A stretch of 64,000 nt of DNA from NCBI GenBank assembly GCA_034401795.1, contig JAVVLW010001576.1, positions 62,001 through 126,000 of the forward strand, in the 5' to 3' direction. Below, piece after piece: positions 1 to 9,890 of the stretch. The notes beneath the pieces were generated by a model. The model did no database searches and was not told where the DNA came from. It saw nothing but the letters and a program-made list of their open reading frames with translations. The DNA comes from Chaetoderma sp. LZ-2023a. Its lineage: Eukaryota > Mollusca > Caudofoveata > Chaetodermatida > Chaetodermatidae. Position 1 is the stretch's first letter, and each line of letters starts with the position of its first letter. Position numbers and translations under genes: made by a program.

Positions 1-530
1 TCTCTGCTGCTGTGATGCCACCACCTAGCGTCATACAGACCTGTGGACATAAACAGAAAGAGAAATTAGCCTTAGGTAGCACCGAGTTGACATAAACCAA
101 CTAACCAAGGCGCTTATCACGGTAAATGCGAGTCCCGGAAACACAATACACCGGGCAAAAAACTCGCTAATTTTACTAGAAGTCACCTGATTCAAAGGTC
201 CTAGGTCCCCCTTTGGCGAAGTGATCCTTCCTGCCATCCTAATCAGTGACTATCACTCCAAAATAACACAACCAAGTTATGAAAACAGTTTAAGAGCAAG
301 GAAAAGCTATTGCACAAAAAAACATGTGTGATCCCTCTGCCAATAATCTAGCAAAGAGGAAGTGCTAGTCTGCGCATGCGCGGTGGTGGGGCTGGCATCC
401 GCCAGACTACGCTCTGACTCCCTGCCCAGTAGGGGCACCTAACTGTTTTTAATCTGAGTGTTTATTGAGTGAAAGCCAATATTTAGCAATATCAAAAGTA
501 TTAGGGAGGTAAGTATACTCTTGAAGTGAA
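1..530 (-). mobile_element. DIRS family 1 copy G, 5' terminal part only
   Basis: The sequence is nearly identical to 43268-43797, the 5' end of DIRS copy C. It holds the inverted terminal repeat (about 339-530, ending TTGAAGTGAAA), the ATG leader exon (187-237) and a leader splice-acceptor-like site near position 40. The element reads on the minus strand, so its body lies to the left of the window. Its end is about 10 bp from the splice donor of a host exon (541-669). This is a different copy from C because its flank differs. Confidence 0.85.
187..237 (-). CDS. DIRS Gag leader exon of copy G
   Basis: An ATG at 237 opens 17 codons (MAGRITSPKGDLGPLNQ) that end AATCAG followed by GTGACT, a good splice donor. 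The same small exon with the same end phase is present in copies A, C, B and D. It is inferred to join in phase 0 to the zinc-ribbon Gag exon, which for this copy lies outside the window. Splicing is inferred, not shown. Confidence 0.55.
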
Positions 531-540
531 ACAGCGATAC

Positions 541-669
541 CTTAGTGTTAGCGAGCTTGATTGACACCTCAAAAGGTGTGACAATATGCAATGAGAATGT
601 CTCTTCTTTGAAGCATGTACAGGTGATGGTCTGCTGGCCAGGAATGTCCACCTCAATGTCATACTGAAC
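541..669 (-). CDS. TRAPPC11: TRAPPC11-like exon 14 of 14 in this window
   Basis: Acceptor TTTATTCCACAAATACAAA-side sequence reads ..aaacag before GTTCAG, and the donor is AAG followed by gtatcg. The exon is 129 nt, phase 0 to phase 0, 43 codons from VQYDIEVDIPGQQ to VSIKLANTK. It contains the CTCF..EETFSLHIVTPFEV stretch, which matches in register the human CKCHKDET..FPFDVAVKF segment of the TRAPPC11 gryzun region as I remember it. A DIRS end (copy G) starts about 10 bp into the following intron. The downstream exons are outside the window. Confidence 0.85.
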
Positions 670-1806
670 CTGTTTATTCCACAAATACAAAATAAAGGTA
701 TTAAAGAATAAATCTACATAACCAACTTGTTATAAAAACCTACATTTTATAAACTTACAACAGAGCAAGCAAGTAAGTAAGAAGTGTTGTGACATCCAGA
801 GAGACAATTCTCAGCAAAATGTTAGTTAGAACTGAGCAACCCAACCCCTATATACTAACCAAATTGTTGCTCAATGGTACTGTTCCTATAAAACCTGTTT
901 ATAATATATCGGCTCATATATACATTGTATAATCTTTCAACAGGTACTGATGTGACTCAAATAAACAAACGAGAGCTATTGCAAGTACCAGTCAATCTGC
1001 TATCTTGTAACAAGTCGGCTCTCTCATCATGCAGCCATTGGATTATTGCTTTATGCATGAAATGTGTCCAATATAATGCTTAAATTCATAATATCTACAG
1101 CATTATATGCTAAGAAATCATGAAAGTCCATGAAAGGGAACATGGAAGCGTGTTCTGTAAAGTTAATTCACTCAGCTCATTAGAATAAAATAAGCTGATA
1201 ACGCAATCTCTCTTGAAAAATATTTTTGGAATTCAGAATAAAACCTATCAGTGAGTTATGTTTAAGTCAAGACAAATAATTTAATAAATTTCACAAGCAG
1301 AAAACACTTGTAAAAAGTACAAGAATGCGGTTGCAATGCAACTATGAAGCTTGTCTTTATGACGTTGCAATGATCTATGAAACTCAACTTCAAAATACAA
1401 TATTACTTACATAGACAGAGGCTAACTAGAGAAGGCCTATTAATACACCCATCATTGACCATTACGTTTGGCTTTTTTTACCCTAAAGTCATTGTGCCAT
1501 GCCTTCTTATTATAAGTGAGGGATATGTCCAAGTTTGAGTCGAGTATGTTTAACCAACGCTGAGATATAAATACACAATGTTATTGTTGAAAAGAAGTGT
1601 TTACCAAGGACAAGGTGACTTGACTTTTTTACAAGGTCATTGTGCCATACCCTCTCACTACAGGGAGACATGTGTCCAACTTTGGGTGTAATTTGATTAA
1701 CCATGACAAGATATGAACCCTTAACATAAAGGCTTTTTTTATTATTACACTGAATTTGACCTTCGACATTTTGGGTGGCATGGTGATTATGTCATGTCCA
1801 CTTGTT
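670..1806. other. Intron 13 sequence between exon 14 and the BEL element
   Basis: AT-rich intron DNA. I see no convincing gene, RNA or repeat unit here; short open frames lack codon structure. Confidence 0.6.
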
Positions 1807-1811
1807 ATCGG
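1807..1811. repeat. BEL/Pao target site duplication, left copy (ATCGG)
   Basis: ATCGG lies directly before the left LTR, and an identical ATCGG follows the right LTR at 9616-9620. A 5-bp duplication fits LTR retrotransposon integration. Confidence 0.9.
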
Positions 1812-2192
1812 TGTTCTGTCCGACTACTGAAGGGTACAAAGAACGACAGACAGTTAACCTCTGCATGCATGAGTATCGACTTTATTAGATTTCAAACACG
1901 ATGGATGCGTATACACTAATCTGTTGAGTGCATGTTGCGAGTGCATGAAAGCGTTGATTACGTTCGTTGCGTGTGTTCATGGAAACATGGATGCGTGGAT
2001 GCGGTAAAAAGACTGTGCTAGCCATTAGCTTAAGAAAATGGGTATAATTACGGCGAATTACGACATAATAAAAACAACGTGGTTTGTTTTCTTTTTGTTG
2101 TTGACTTGGAACCACGTACCGGGCACGAGCGTTCTGAAACGACACATCCAAACACGTTCAGAATCACGTACTGTCCTGTACAGGACAGAACA
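1812..2192 (-). repeat. 3' LTR of the BEL/Pao element
   Basis: Begins TGTTCTGTCC and ends GGACAGAACA, perfect 10-bp terminal inverted repeats with TG..CA ends. It is about 99.5% identical to 9235-9615. Confidence 0.95.
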
Positions 2193-2201
2193 CTCCCCGT
2201 C
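2193..2201 (-). promoter_or_regulatory. Polypurine tract of the BEL element
   Basis: On the minus strand ACGGGGAG lies directly against the 3' LTR, the expected place for the plus-strand primer. Confidence 0.6.
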
Positions 2202-2227
2202 TGATGGTTCTCTGAAGCATCACAAAC

Positions 2228-2320
2228 CGATGTACTGATTGATACGTTATATTGATTTATACGATACACCGATTGATACGATACACTTATTGATACGATA
2301 CACTGCTTAATACGACACAA
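2228..2320 (-). repeat. Short tandem repeats in the BEL 3' region
   Basis: Degenerate units around GATTGATACGATACAC repeat four to five times between the pol stop and the polypurine tract. Confidence 0.7.
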
Positions 2321-2366
2321 GTAAATGGTCAATTAATACCTCTTTAGATTTCTTATTTGAAGGTAA

Positions 2367-5300
2367 CTAGTTATTGGACAACAAAACTATCATTTCAGAG
2401 ATTGGACGAGTGTATGTGTTAACATTGCCTCCCTTAACTGTGCGAACAACCGCCTTGCGTATATTATCATCGCCTCCTGAAATGGGATTAAGGACAATTC
2501 CTACGGGCCAATCGTTCCTGTGACTGCCTTTCTCCTTAAGGAGAACCACATCATTCACTTTGATGTTGGGACAACTATCAGTCCATTTTCGTCTGATTTG
2601 CAATGTGTGTAGATATTCCTGTCGCCAGCGTTTCCAAAAGGTGTCGGCCAGTAATTGGACTCGTTTCCACTGAGCCTTATACATATCACTTTCATTGTAC
2701 TGACTCAGTGGCTCAATTGGCTGATTTGATTTTTGGGTAAGTAGTATGTTTGGAGTGAGTATAAATGGTGACTCGGAGTCTGTGGACACGGGTACCAGAG
2801 GACGAGAGTTGACTATGGCGCATACTTCAGCCATGAAGGTGACAAGAACATCATGAGTCAAGTTCTTTGATGCCACCTCCATCAGCATGGAATCAAGAAT
2901 ACGCCTAGTAACTCCTATCATCCGTTCCCATGATCCACCCATGTGTGATGAATGAGGAGGATTGAACAACCACTCTACTCCATTGTTATACAAGAAGTTA
3001 CTAACTGGGCCATCTTCAACGTTGATAGCATCTATCCCTAGATTATCAGTAGCCCCAGTAAAATTGGTTCCTCGATCTGACCGAAATTGTTTTACCTTAC
3101 CTCTGATAGAAAGAAGTCGTCTAAGAGCATTAATGAACGACGATGCGCTCATATCCTCTACTATCTCGATGTGAATTGCCCGTGTGGTAAGGCATGAAAA
3201 CATGATAGCCCATCGCTTACTATTAGCTGCACCTCCCCGGGTGCGACGGGTTATCACAGACCAATGGCCAAACGTGTCGACACCTACATACGTGAAAGGA
3301 GGAGCAGGAGATAAGCGGTCAGATGGCAAGTCAGCCATCTTTTGATGTGATTCAATTCCTCTCAACTTCCTACACCGCACACATTTATGACATATTGATG
3401 ACACCAGTCGTTTACATCCTATTACCCAGTAACCAGCTGCCCTGACTGCACCCTCAGTGAAGTGGCGCCCTTGATGTCTAACAGATTCGTGATAATGACG
3501 TACCAACAAGGTGGCAACATGGTGTTTTCCAGGGATAATGATCGGATGCTTTTCTTCTGTTGTTAGGCAGGTTTTGCTTAGACGTCCTCCGACTCGCAAA
3601 ATACCATCAGGATCGAGAATTGGGCTGAGGACACGAAGCTTGCTGTTTTTTGACAAATTCTGCTTATTGTTGATGCAATCAATTTCATCGTCATACATCT
3701 CATATTGCAGCTGCTTGATAATCAGTTGTTCAGCATCTACATAGGTAGCCACCGTTCTAGATTCTGAGCAGGTGTGCCATCCTTTACAATTTGTCTTGCC
3801 TTGATAAGTTTGTGTTATGTGCTTAAGACATGCAATAGTTTCAATGAGCCTACTCCAGGACGAAAATCTTTCGAAACGCTCTGACCCCAAGCAGACCGGA
3901 TTAGACAAGTTAGTTGTAAGGGTCACAACATCTGACTTAAGTTCCTTATCTTGATTAGGATTACAAAGAGGAAAGGACTGGGCTAGGGATTCACTAGGAA
4001 GCTGAGATGGGCCTAGAAGCCAAATGCTGTTATCTGTGTTAGTCAAAGATTTTGGACGTGTTGCAGAGTCAGCTGGGTTTAATTCGGTGGAAATGAAATT
4101 CCACTGATGAGGATCAGACGATCTTCTAATGCGCTGCACCCGATTACTGACGTACGTATGGAAACGTCTAGTCTGGTTGTGTAAGTATCCTAGTACAACT
4201 TTACTATCTGTAAAGAATTGAATAGATTTCAAATCTATGCTTAACTGATCGGATATTACTTCAGCAATTTCAATTGCCAAAACAGCTGCACATAGTTCTA
4301 GCCTAGGAATTGTATGCCCATGAACAGGTGCAACTTTATTTCTTCCTAATACAAAACCAACTTGTTGTTTCCCGTCTTTGTCGGTTGCCTTAATATATCC
4401 AACTGCAGCAATAGCTTCTTCGGAAGCATCACTGTAAATGAGAAGTTCCTGTTTAACAGGATTAGGCAGAGATATGAATGCGCGGGGAATGTGAAGTTGT
4501 TGCAAGGATTGGAGTGAATCCTTCCATTCGTCCCATTTTTGTTCACGATGGGATGGTAACGGATCATCCCAATCAAGAGTTCCGTGTACAAGTTCACGAG
4601 GCAGGACTTTACCCGTAGCAATGATTGGTGCCACAAAACCGATTGGATCGAAAAGGCTACTTATAGTTGATAAGACACCTCGTCGGGTAAAGGGTTTCTG
4701 TTCTGCTGGAACCTGAAATGTAAATGAATCTGTTTTCAGGTCCCAGCACATTCCCAAACTACGCTGCAGGGGGACAGTATCTGTACCTAAGTCTAAGTCT
4801 TTCAGATTAGTGGCATGATCACTTGAGGGAAATGCTTGCATCACTTCCTGACTATTTGAAGCAATTTTGTGCAATCGTATATTTCCCCCTGTCATCAAGG
4901 CTTGCTGAGCTTTCTTGAGCAAATCAATGGCTTGCTGCGACGTAGGCTGGGAGGTTAGGGCATCATCCACATAGAAATCCCGTTCAATGAAGTCTACTAC
5001 ATCATCACCAAGTTCATCAAAATTTGCTCCAACCCCCACTGCCCTCCGCAAACCATAAGTGGCAACAGCAGGAGATGGTCGATTGCCGAACACGTGAACT
5101 TTCATATGGTAATCAACCAGATTTTGGGAAATATCGTTGTCCTTGTACCATAGAAATCTTAGATATTTTCTATGGTCTTGCCTAACTTGAAAGCAGTAAA
5201 ACATTTGCTGTATGTCTGCGGTTACTGCTATCGTTCCTTTACGAAAGCGTAAGAGTACGCCCAAAAGGTTATTTGTCATGTCTGGTCCCTTAAGTAGTAC

Positions 5301-8126
5301 ATCGTTGAGGGATAGCCCTTCATGTTTTGCGGATGAATCAAAAACACCCCTGATTTGATTCGGTTTTTGAGGATGATATACCCCAAACAAGGGGAGATAC
5401 CAGCATTCTTCATTTTGATTCAATGGTGGAGCTAACTCTGCATGTCCACTATCATGAATGCCAGTCATGAATGTAAGGAAGTGTTGTCTCTTTACTGGGT
5501 TGGACATTAGACTGTTATGCAGTGTCTTTGCACGTCTCAAAGCCTGCGACCTGTTATTAGGAAGACGTTGTCTTGGAGTGCGAAAAGCAAGGGGAGCGAT
5601 CCAGTTTCCCTCTGGGGATCTGATGAATTCTGTGTCCATTATTTGGAGGAATTCTCTATCCTCTATAGATAGACCTGGCTTTTCGTCATCTTCGGTTCGT
5701 GTAAACACTGCTGACCCTAGGCTGTCATCTTTAGTGATGACTGATGAGAAATCATTGGATTTGTTCATAATTTGTTGGTCTTTTACATCCAGCTCATTTA
5801 CACAAGGCTGGAAGTGAGATGGACGACCGTTACTCAACAGGTGTGTTTTATTTACAGTGAAGTTGTTTGGTCTATGGGCACGACCTAGACATGTCTCACC
5901 AATTATTACCCAACCCAAACGAAGTCTCTGACCATAAGGCGAATTTGTTGGGCCGATACGTTGAGATAAAACATGGTGAGCGACTGGAACATCCCGACCT
6001 ATCAATAACAATATTTGAGAGTTTTCGTCTAAGGGTGGTATTTGGCTTGCAATATCAGCCAGATGGGGGTGACATTTAGCAACTTCTTGAGTGGGTATCT
6101 CCTCTCTGATGTCTGGAATTTGGTTGCATTCTATCAGAACGGGGAGATCTACCCGACCACTACCATTCAGTGCCTCAATTACATAATTATTTGCACGGCG
6201 ACCAGTTGTCTGTACACGGCCACCACAAGAAGACAGCGTGTATGGGGTCACTTGACCATGCTCATTGAAAAAATCAAAGAAATCTGATCTAGCTAATGAT
6301 ACATTACTTTGCTCGTCTAAAATTACATACATTCGCTTAGATTTATCAGGTTGTCCTCTAGGATACACATTTGCCAGGATGTTTTTGCTACATGATTTTC
6401 CATTGAAGGAGGGTCCACAAATTTGTGTGCATTTTGTGGTGCATGTGGCAGTATCACCCCTCTCCCCGCCGACAACTGACTCAGGAGGAGGGGCCTTTGA
6501 TTCTGCAGCTATCGGATTATTAAGGTGTAGTGCTGTTGCATGACGAGAGCTATTACACATGGTACATTTGACATTATCTTTACAGACCCGAGACATGTGT
6601 GCTGTGGAAAGACAACATCGAAAACAAATGCCATGTTCTTTAAGAAAGCTCCTACGTTCTTCTAAAGGTTTTATTTGGAAACCTCGACACTCATTAAGGG
6701 AGTGATTTGTTTTATGTATAGGGCACTTTGTAATAGTTCCTTTATCGTCCACAATTAAATCATTGGAGACGTCTGTTTTCTTAGAAGATACATGAATCTT
6801 CACATTTCCATACCCTGTGGCTTTACCTTTCTCTTGTTGATTGTATGAGATCATATCATAGGCAAAACTTGGATCATTCTGGATTTGACTCATCTCTCGA
6901 ATAAATTCCACAAAAACTGAAAATGGAGGGAATGAAACCTGATACATCTTCTTATATCTCGATGCATATGTCATCCACTTCTGCTGTAAGCCATACGTGA
7001 GCTTGTTTACAATTGGAATAATCCCGGCTGACGAGTCAAAATACGCTAGGAGGGTTCTATAGTTACCATCCTCTTTGGTAGACTCTATCTCTGATAGAAT
7101 ATCTGATAATTCGTACAAGCGTTTATTGTCTTTGTTTGTCATCTTCTGAAATCTGTCTAATTTAGATTTTAGTGCAGCTTCAACCATTTCAGGTGCCCCA
7201 AATCTCTCTTCTAATCGTTCCCAAATACGCCTAATTCCTCTCTCTGGATTGTTGGCATTTGCTGCTCTTATACTTAGTGCGTGCTTACCAGAATCTGGAC
7301 CTAACCATTTCACCAACAGGTCCATCTCTTCGTTAGCTGTTACGTTCAGTTCACTGGTAATGCTGAGAAAACCAGCTTTCCAACTTGCATAAGATTCAGG
7401 TTGATCATTATAGGCACTAAGCCTGGTTAAAAGGAGTTCTTTCTTTAGTAAGAATTTGGTTAGTTCAACAACGACTGTCGGACCACAGTTTTCATCAGGC
7501 TTTGGAGGAGGTCTCTCATTCCCTGATGGGTTTGGATTATAAGTTGGAGCATGTGGATTCAAGTTGAAGTTACGAGGTAGAAAAATACCATTAGAGTAAG
7601 GTTGAGGACCAACATTAAATTGATGCTGTGGTGGGTCCACATCAGGCTGAGAACCACCACCAGAGTAGGGCTGTGGACCAACACTAAATTGATGCTGTAG
7701 TGGGTCCACATGAGGCCGAGAACCACCACCAGAGTAAGGCTGTGGACCAACATTAAATTGATGTTGTGGTGGGTCCACAAGAGGCCGAGAACCACCATCA
7801 GAGTAAGGCTGTGGACCAACATTAAATTGATGTTGTGGTGGGTCCACAAGAGGCCGAGAACCACCATCAGAGTAAGGCTGCGGACCAACATTAAATTGAT
7901 GTTGTGGTGGGTCCACATGAGGCCGAGACCCACCACCAGAGTAGGGCTGTGGACCAACATTAAATTGATGTTGTGGTGGGTCCACATGAGGCCGAGAACC
8001 ACCACCAGAGTAAGGCTGCGGACCTACATTAAACTGATGCTGTGATAGGACCACATGAGGGCGAGGCTGATGGTGTGATACAAAATTAGGTTGATGTGGT
8101 ATAACATTGGAATGAGGTTGTACCAC
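2367..8126 (-). CDS. BEL/Pao pol polyprotein (DUF1759, zinc knuckles, protease, RT, RNase H, integrase)
   Basis: An open frame of 1919 codons. In order: a 23-residue tandem repeat (about 25-195, HQFNVGPQPYSGGGSRPHVD); a DUF1759-like capsid region (about 225-375); Cys/His knuckles ending CFRCCLSTAHMSRVC..CTMC; a DUF1758-like aspartic protease region with ILDEQSNVSL; reverse transcriptase with YVDD near residue 1050; RNase H with YSDASEEA, ELCAA and FFTDSK; a HHCC zinc domain; integrase with VGVDTFG, RSDRGTNF and GGSWERM (D, D, E); and a C-terminal DUF5641-like tail. The frame has no ATG start: position 8126 is a GTG and the frame is continuous with the upstream gag frame apart from one TGA at 8139-8141. 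It is therefore probably expressed as part of a Gag-Pol precursor, or was cut off by a recent nonsense mutation. The integrase and RT motifs are intact. Confidence 0.93.
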   Translation of the reverse strand: MVQPHSNVIPHQPNFVSHHQPRPHVVLSQHQFNVGPQPYSGGGSRPHVDPPQHQFNVGPQPYSGGGSRPHVDPPQHQFNVGPQPYSDGGSRPLVDPPQHQFNVGPQPYSDGGSRPLVDPPQHQFNVGPQPYSGGGSRPHVDPLQHQFSVGPQPYSGGGSQPDVDPPQHQFNVGPQPYSNGIFLPRNFNLNPHAPTYNPNPSGNERPPPKPDENCGPTVVVELTKFLLKKELLLTRLSAYNDQPESYASWKAGFLSITSELNVTANEEMDLLVKWLGPDSGKHALSIRAANANNPERGIRRIWERLEERFGAPEMVEAALKSKLDRFQKMTNKDNKRLYELSDILSEIESTKEDGNYRTLLAYFDSSAGIIPIVNKLTYGLQQKWMTYASRYKKMYQVSFPPFSVFVEFIREMSQIQNDPSFAYDMISYNQQEKGKATGYGNVKIHVSSKKTDVSNDLIVDDKGTITKCPIHKTNHSLNECRGFQIKPLEERRSFLKEHGICFRCCLSTAHMSRVCKDNVKCTMCNSSRHATALHLNNPIAAESKAPPPESVVGGERGDTATCTTKCTQICGPSFNGKSCSKNILANVYPRGQPDKSKRMYVILDEQSNVSLARSDFFDFFNEHGQVTPYTLSSCGGRVQTTGRRANNYVIEALNGSGRVDLPVLIECNQIPDIREEIPTQEVAKCHPHLADIASQIPPLDENSQILLLIGRDVPVAHHVLSQRIGPTNSPYGQRLRLGWVIIGETCLGRAHRPNNFTVNKTHLLSNGRPSHFQPCVNELDVKDQQIMNKSNDFSSVITKDDSLGSAVFTRTEDDEKPGLSIEDREFLQIMDTEFIRSPEGNWIAPLAFRTPRQRLPNNRSQALRRAKTLHNSLMSNPVKRQHFLTFMTGIHDSGHAELAPPLNQNEECWYLPLFGVYHPQKPNQIRGVFDSSAKHEGLSLNDVLLKGPDMTNNLLGVLLRFRKGTIAVTADIQQMFYCFQVRQDHRKYLRFLWYKDNDISQNLVDYHMKVHVFGNRPSPAVATYGLRRAVGVGANFDELGDDVVDFIERDFYVDDALTSQPTSQQAIDLLKKAQQALMTGGNIRLHKIASNSQEVMQAFPSSDHATNLKDLDLGTDTVPLQRSLGMCWDLKTDSFTFQVPAEQKPFTRRGVLSTISSLFDPIGFVAPIIATGKVLPRELVHGTLDWDDPLPSHREQKWDEWKDSLQSLQQLHIPRAFISLPNPVKQELLIYSDASEEAIAAVGYIKATDKDGKQQVGFVLGRNKVAPVHGHTIPRLELCAAVLAIEIAEVISDQLSIDLKSIQFFTDSKVVLGYLHNQTRRFHTYVSNRVQRIRRSSDPHQWNFISTELNPADSATRPKSLTNTDNSIWLLGPSQLPSESLAQSFPLCNPNQDKELKSDVVTLTTNLSNPVCLGSERFERFSSWSRLIETIACLKHITQTYQGKTNCKGWHTCSESRTVATYVDAEQLIIKQLQYEMYDDEIDCINNKQNLSKNSKLRVLSPILDPDGILRVGGRLSKTCLTTEEKHPIIIPGKHHVATLLVRHYHESVRHQGRHFTEGAVRAAGYWVIGCKRLVSSICHKCVRCRKLRGIESHQKMADLPSDRLSPAPPFTYVGVDTFGHWSVITRRTRGGAANSKRWAIMFSCLTTRAIHIEIVEDMSASSFINALRRLLSIRGKVKQFRSDRGTNFTGATDNLGIDAINVEDGPVSNFLYNNGVEWLFNPPHSSHMGGSWERMIGVTRRILDSMLMEVASKNLTHDVLVTFMAEVCAIVNSRPLVPVSTDSESPFILTPNILLTQKSNQPIEPLSQYNESDMYKAQWKRVQLLADTFWKRWRQEYLHTLQIRRKWTDSCPNIKVNDVVLLKEKGSHRNDWPVGIVLNPISGGDDNIRKAVVRTVKGGNVNTYTRPISEMIVLLSNN
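7570..8045 (-). repeat. 69-bp in-frame minisatellite in the BEL polyprotein
   Basis: Six full 69-bp units and a partial seventh encode HQFNVGPQPYS[GD]GGSRP[HL]VDPPQ, Pro/Gln/Gly-rich and probably disordered. Because the unit is a multiple of three, copy number changes keep the frame. Confidence 0.93.
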
Positions 8127-8138
8127 ATCAGAGTGAAA

Positions 8139-9047
8139 TCATGGCAAAAGATTAGGAGGAGGCAGTCTCATTACCTGAAGAAAAGGTACAATATTAGGAT
8201 GCGATTGTAATACATTAGGCGGTTGCAAGCAAATGTTAGGAGGAGACAAGGTTACAACATGACACCGGTTATCGTTTTCAGCTTTTATTGTTTGTTTTGG
8301 GTTCATATTTAAACCCAAAGAGGCATTGAGCTGATCCACATAGTTTTGTGTACGTTCACCAGGGTCCTCCTCGGGTAACGAAATATCTGGCGACTGATCA
8401 GAACTGTCACTATCCAGGTCGTTCATCGCTTGAAGTGCTTTGGCTTCTGCGTCTGTTTCAGCGGCTCGTTCTCGCGTTTTCAGAAGTCCTAAGTCAGCGT
8501 CAAGCTCGGCTTGCATTCTGGTTGTCTCTGCCGTGATGAGTTGTTGCTTCTGTACTAGATGCGCCTGTTGTTTAAGAATTTCTGCTTGTTTTTCAGCGAA
8601 AACGACACGAGCCTTAGCTGCTTCAGCTTCTGCCTTTTTTCTAGCTAAGATAGAACTGATGTTTGATACACGGCTGGATTTATTTGATTGTGAGTTTGGT
8701 TTAGAATTTGTGTCCGTACTGCAGTCTAATTTCGCTATAGCATTTTCAAATAATAGTCTATGCTTATTAATCACATGTTTATGTGTTTCTAAGTCTTCTC
8801 TGCTATCGATAGTGTTCTTTCTTGTTAGAAATTCACAGTACTCTTCAGAGATGGAAATATAATGATCATAATGACGAGATAGCTCGGTACGCAGTTGGCG
8901 CATGCCGGAACGACTAGCTGGAATTTCATGTTCGAGATTGAGTCCTTTCCAGACAGTTTCTAATTTTACTTGATATATATTTCGCGTTGATTCATAGAAT
9001 TCGGTACCCTTTTCGGTAAGCGATCTAGTCTGTCTTAGACGTGACAT
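8139..9047 (-). CDS. BEL/Pao N-terminal Gag region
   Basis: A 302-codon frame from an ATG at 9047 (MSRLRQTRSLTEKG), about 190 nt after the 5' LTR. It has an N-terminal helical region, a long Ala/Glu/Lys/Gln coiled coil (about residues 132-215, KKAEAEAAKARVVFAEKQAE) and a Pro/Asn-rich tail. It ends at TGA (8139-8141). The pol frame continues in the same phase, so this is the N-terminal part of the single BEL polyprotein interrupted by one stop codon. Most BEL elements have one uninterrupted frame. The stop could be read through or could be a C-to-T change at a CpG; the sequence alone does not decide. Confidence 0.85.
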   Translation of the reverse strand: MSRLRQTRSLTEKGTEFYESTRNIYQVKLETVWKGLNLEHEIPASRSGMRQLRTELSRHYDHYISISEEYCEFLTRKNTIDSREDLETHKHVINKHRLLFENAIAKLDCSTDTNSKPNSQSNKSSRVSNISSILARKKAEAEAAKARVVFAEKQAEILKQQAHLVQKQQLITAETTRMQAELDADLGLLKTRERAAETDAEAKALQAMNDLDSDSSDQSPDISLPEEDPGERTQNYVDQLNASLGLNMNPKQTIKAENDNRCHVVTLSPPNICLQPPNVLQSHPNIVPFLQVMRLPPPNLLP

Positions 9048-9234
9048 TGTTACGGATATTACGATGTAGTTGTACAGTTAATTGACAAAACACTGTAATA
9101 GACGGAAAACGGATGAATGTTGTCGTCGGGACGAAGACACCCGCTACTAGTCCAGAATGTTTTTCAATAGTATAGCTATTATGCAAATTGAGAGTCGGCA
9201 GTGCACTTTATGTTGGCTGATGAAGTCTTTTTAC

Positions 9235-9615
9235 TGTTCTGTCCGACTACTGAAGGGTACAAAGAACGACAGACAGTTAACCTCTGCATGCATGAGTATC
9301 GAATTTATTAGATTTCAAACACGATGGATGCGTATACACTAATCTGTTGAGTGCATGTTGCGAGTGCATGAAAGCGTTGATTACGTTCGTTGCGTGTGTT
9401 CATGGAAACATGGATGCGTGGATGCGGTAAAAAGACTGTGCTAGCCATTAGCTTAAGAAAATGGGTATAATTACGGCGAATTACGACATAATAAAAACAA
9501 CGTGGTTTGTTTTCTTCTTGTTGTTGACTTGGAACCACGTACCGGGCACGAGCGTTCTGAAACGACACATCCAAACACGTTCAGAATCACGTACTGTCCT
9601 GTACAGGACAGAACA
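9235..9615 (-). repeat. 5' LTR of the BEL/Pao element
   Basis: Matches 1812-2192 with two differences seen by eye. As the 5' LTR of a minus-strand element it should carry the promoter. I did not identify the primer binding tRNA. Confidence 0.95.
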
Positions 9616-9620
9616 ATCGG
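9616..9620. repeat. BEL/Pao target site duplication, right copy (ATCGG)
   Basis: Exact copy of 1807-1811. Confidence 0.9.
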
Positions 9621-9890
9621 GAAGCACAAAATTTTTGCTATATATCAAGCATGAGATATAAATTGCTAAGTTGAGCCAAAAGCAAAATGTTAATGGTGAA
9701 AACTAAGATTTTTTATCTAAGTCATAATGCCATTGACCTTACAACTGCTGACCACAATGCCACTGTGTCATGCCCAGTATAATGAACCACATATGAGATA
9801 TAAACATATTATATGTTAATGCGGAAAAAATAGGTTTTAACCATGGTCACAATGACTTTGACCTCAAGATCATTGTGTCATTGTGCCTAC

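Larger units (their letters stand above)
1812..9615 (-). mobile_element. Complete BEL/Pao LTR retrotransposon
   Basis: A 7.8-kb element on the minus strand. It has two 381-bp LTRs (1812-2192 and 9235-9615) beginning TGTTCTGTCC and ending GGACAGAACA, with ATCGG target duplications. Between them are a 187-nt leader, a gag-like frame, a pol-like frame in the same phase after one TGA, a 3' region with short tandem repeats and a purine tract next to the 3' LTR. The integrase, RNase H, YVDD reverse transcriptase and DUF1759/zinc-knuckle order is that of BEL/Pao. I count two LTR mismatches (near 1882/9305 and 2096/9519), so the insertion is young. It sits in intron 13 of the TRAPPC11-like gene in the same orientation. 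Confidence 0.95.

Noticed and set aside
1885-2332. Small open frames inside and next to the LTR, repeated at 9308-9661
   Set aside because: They are LTR sequence duplicated at both ends of the BEL element; no coding features.
7559-8045. Repetitive open frames on both strands over the BEL minisatellite
   Set aside because: They are other-frame readings of the 69-bp repeat.
9120-9234. A tRNA-derived primer binding site or tRNA gene after the BEL 5' LTR
   Set aside because: No match to a tRNA 3' end that I could recognise; no cloverleaf seen.
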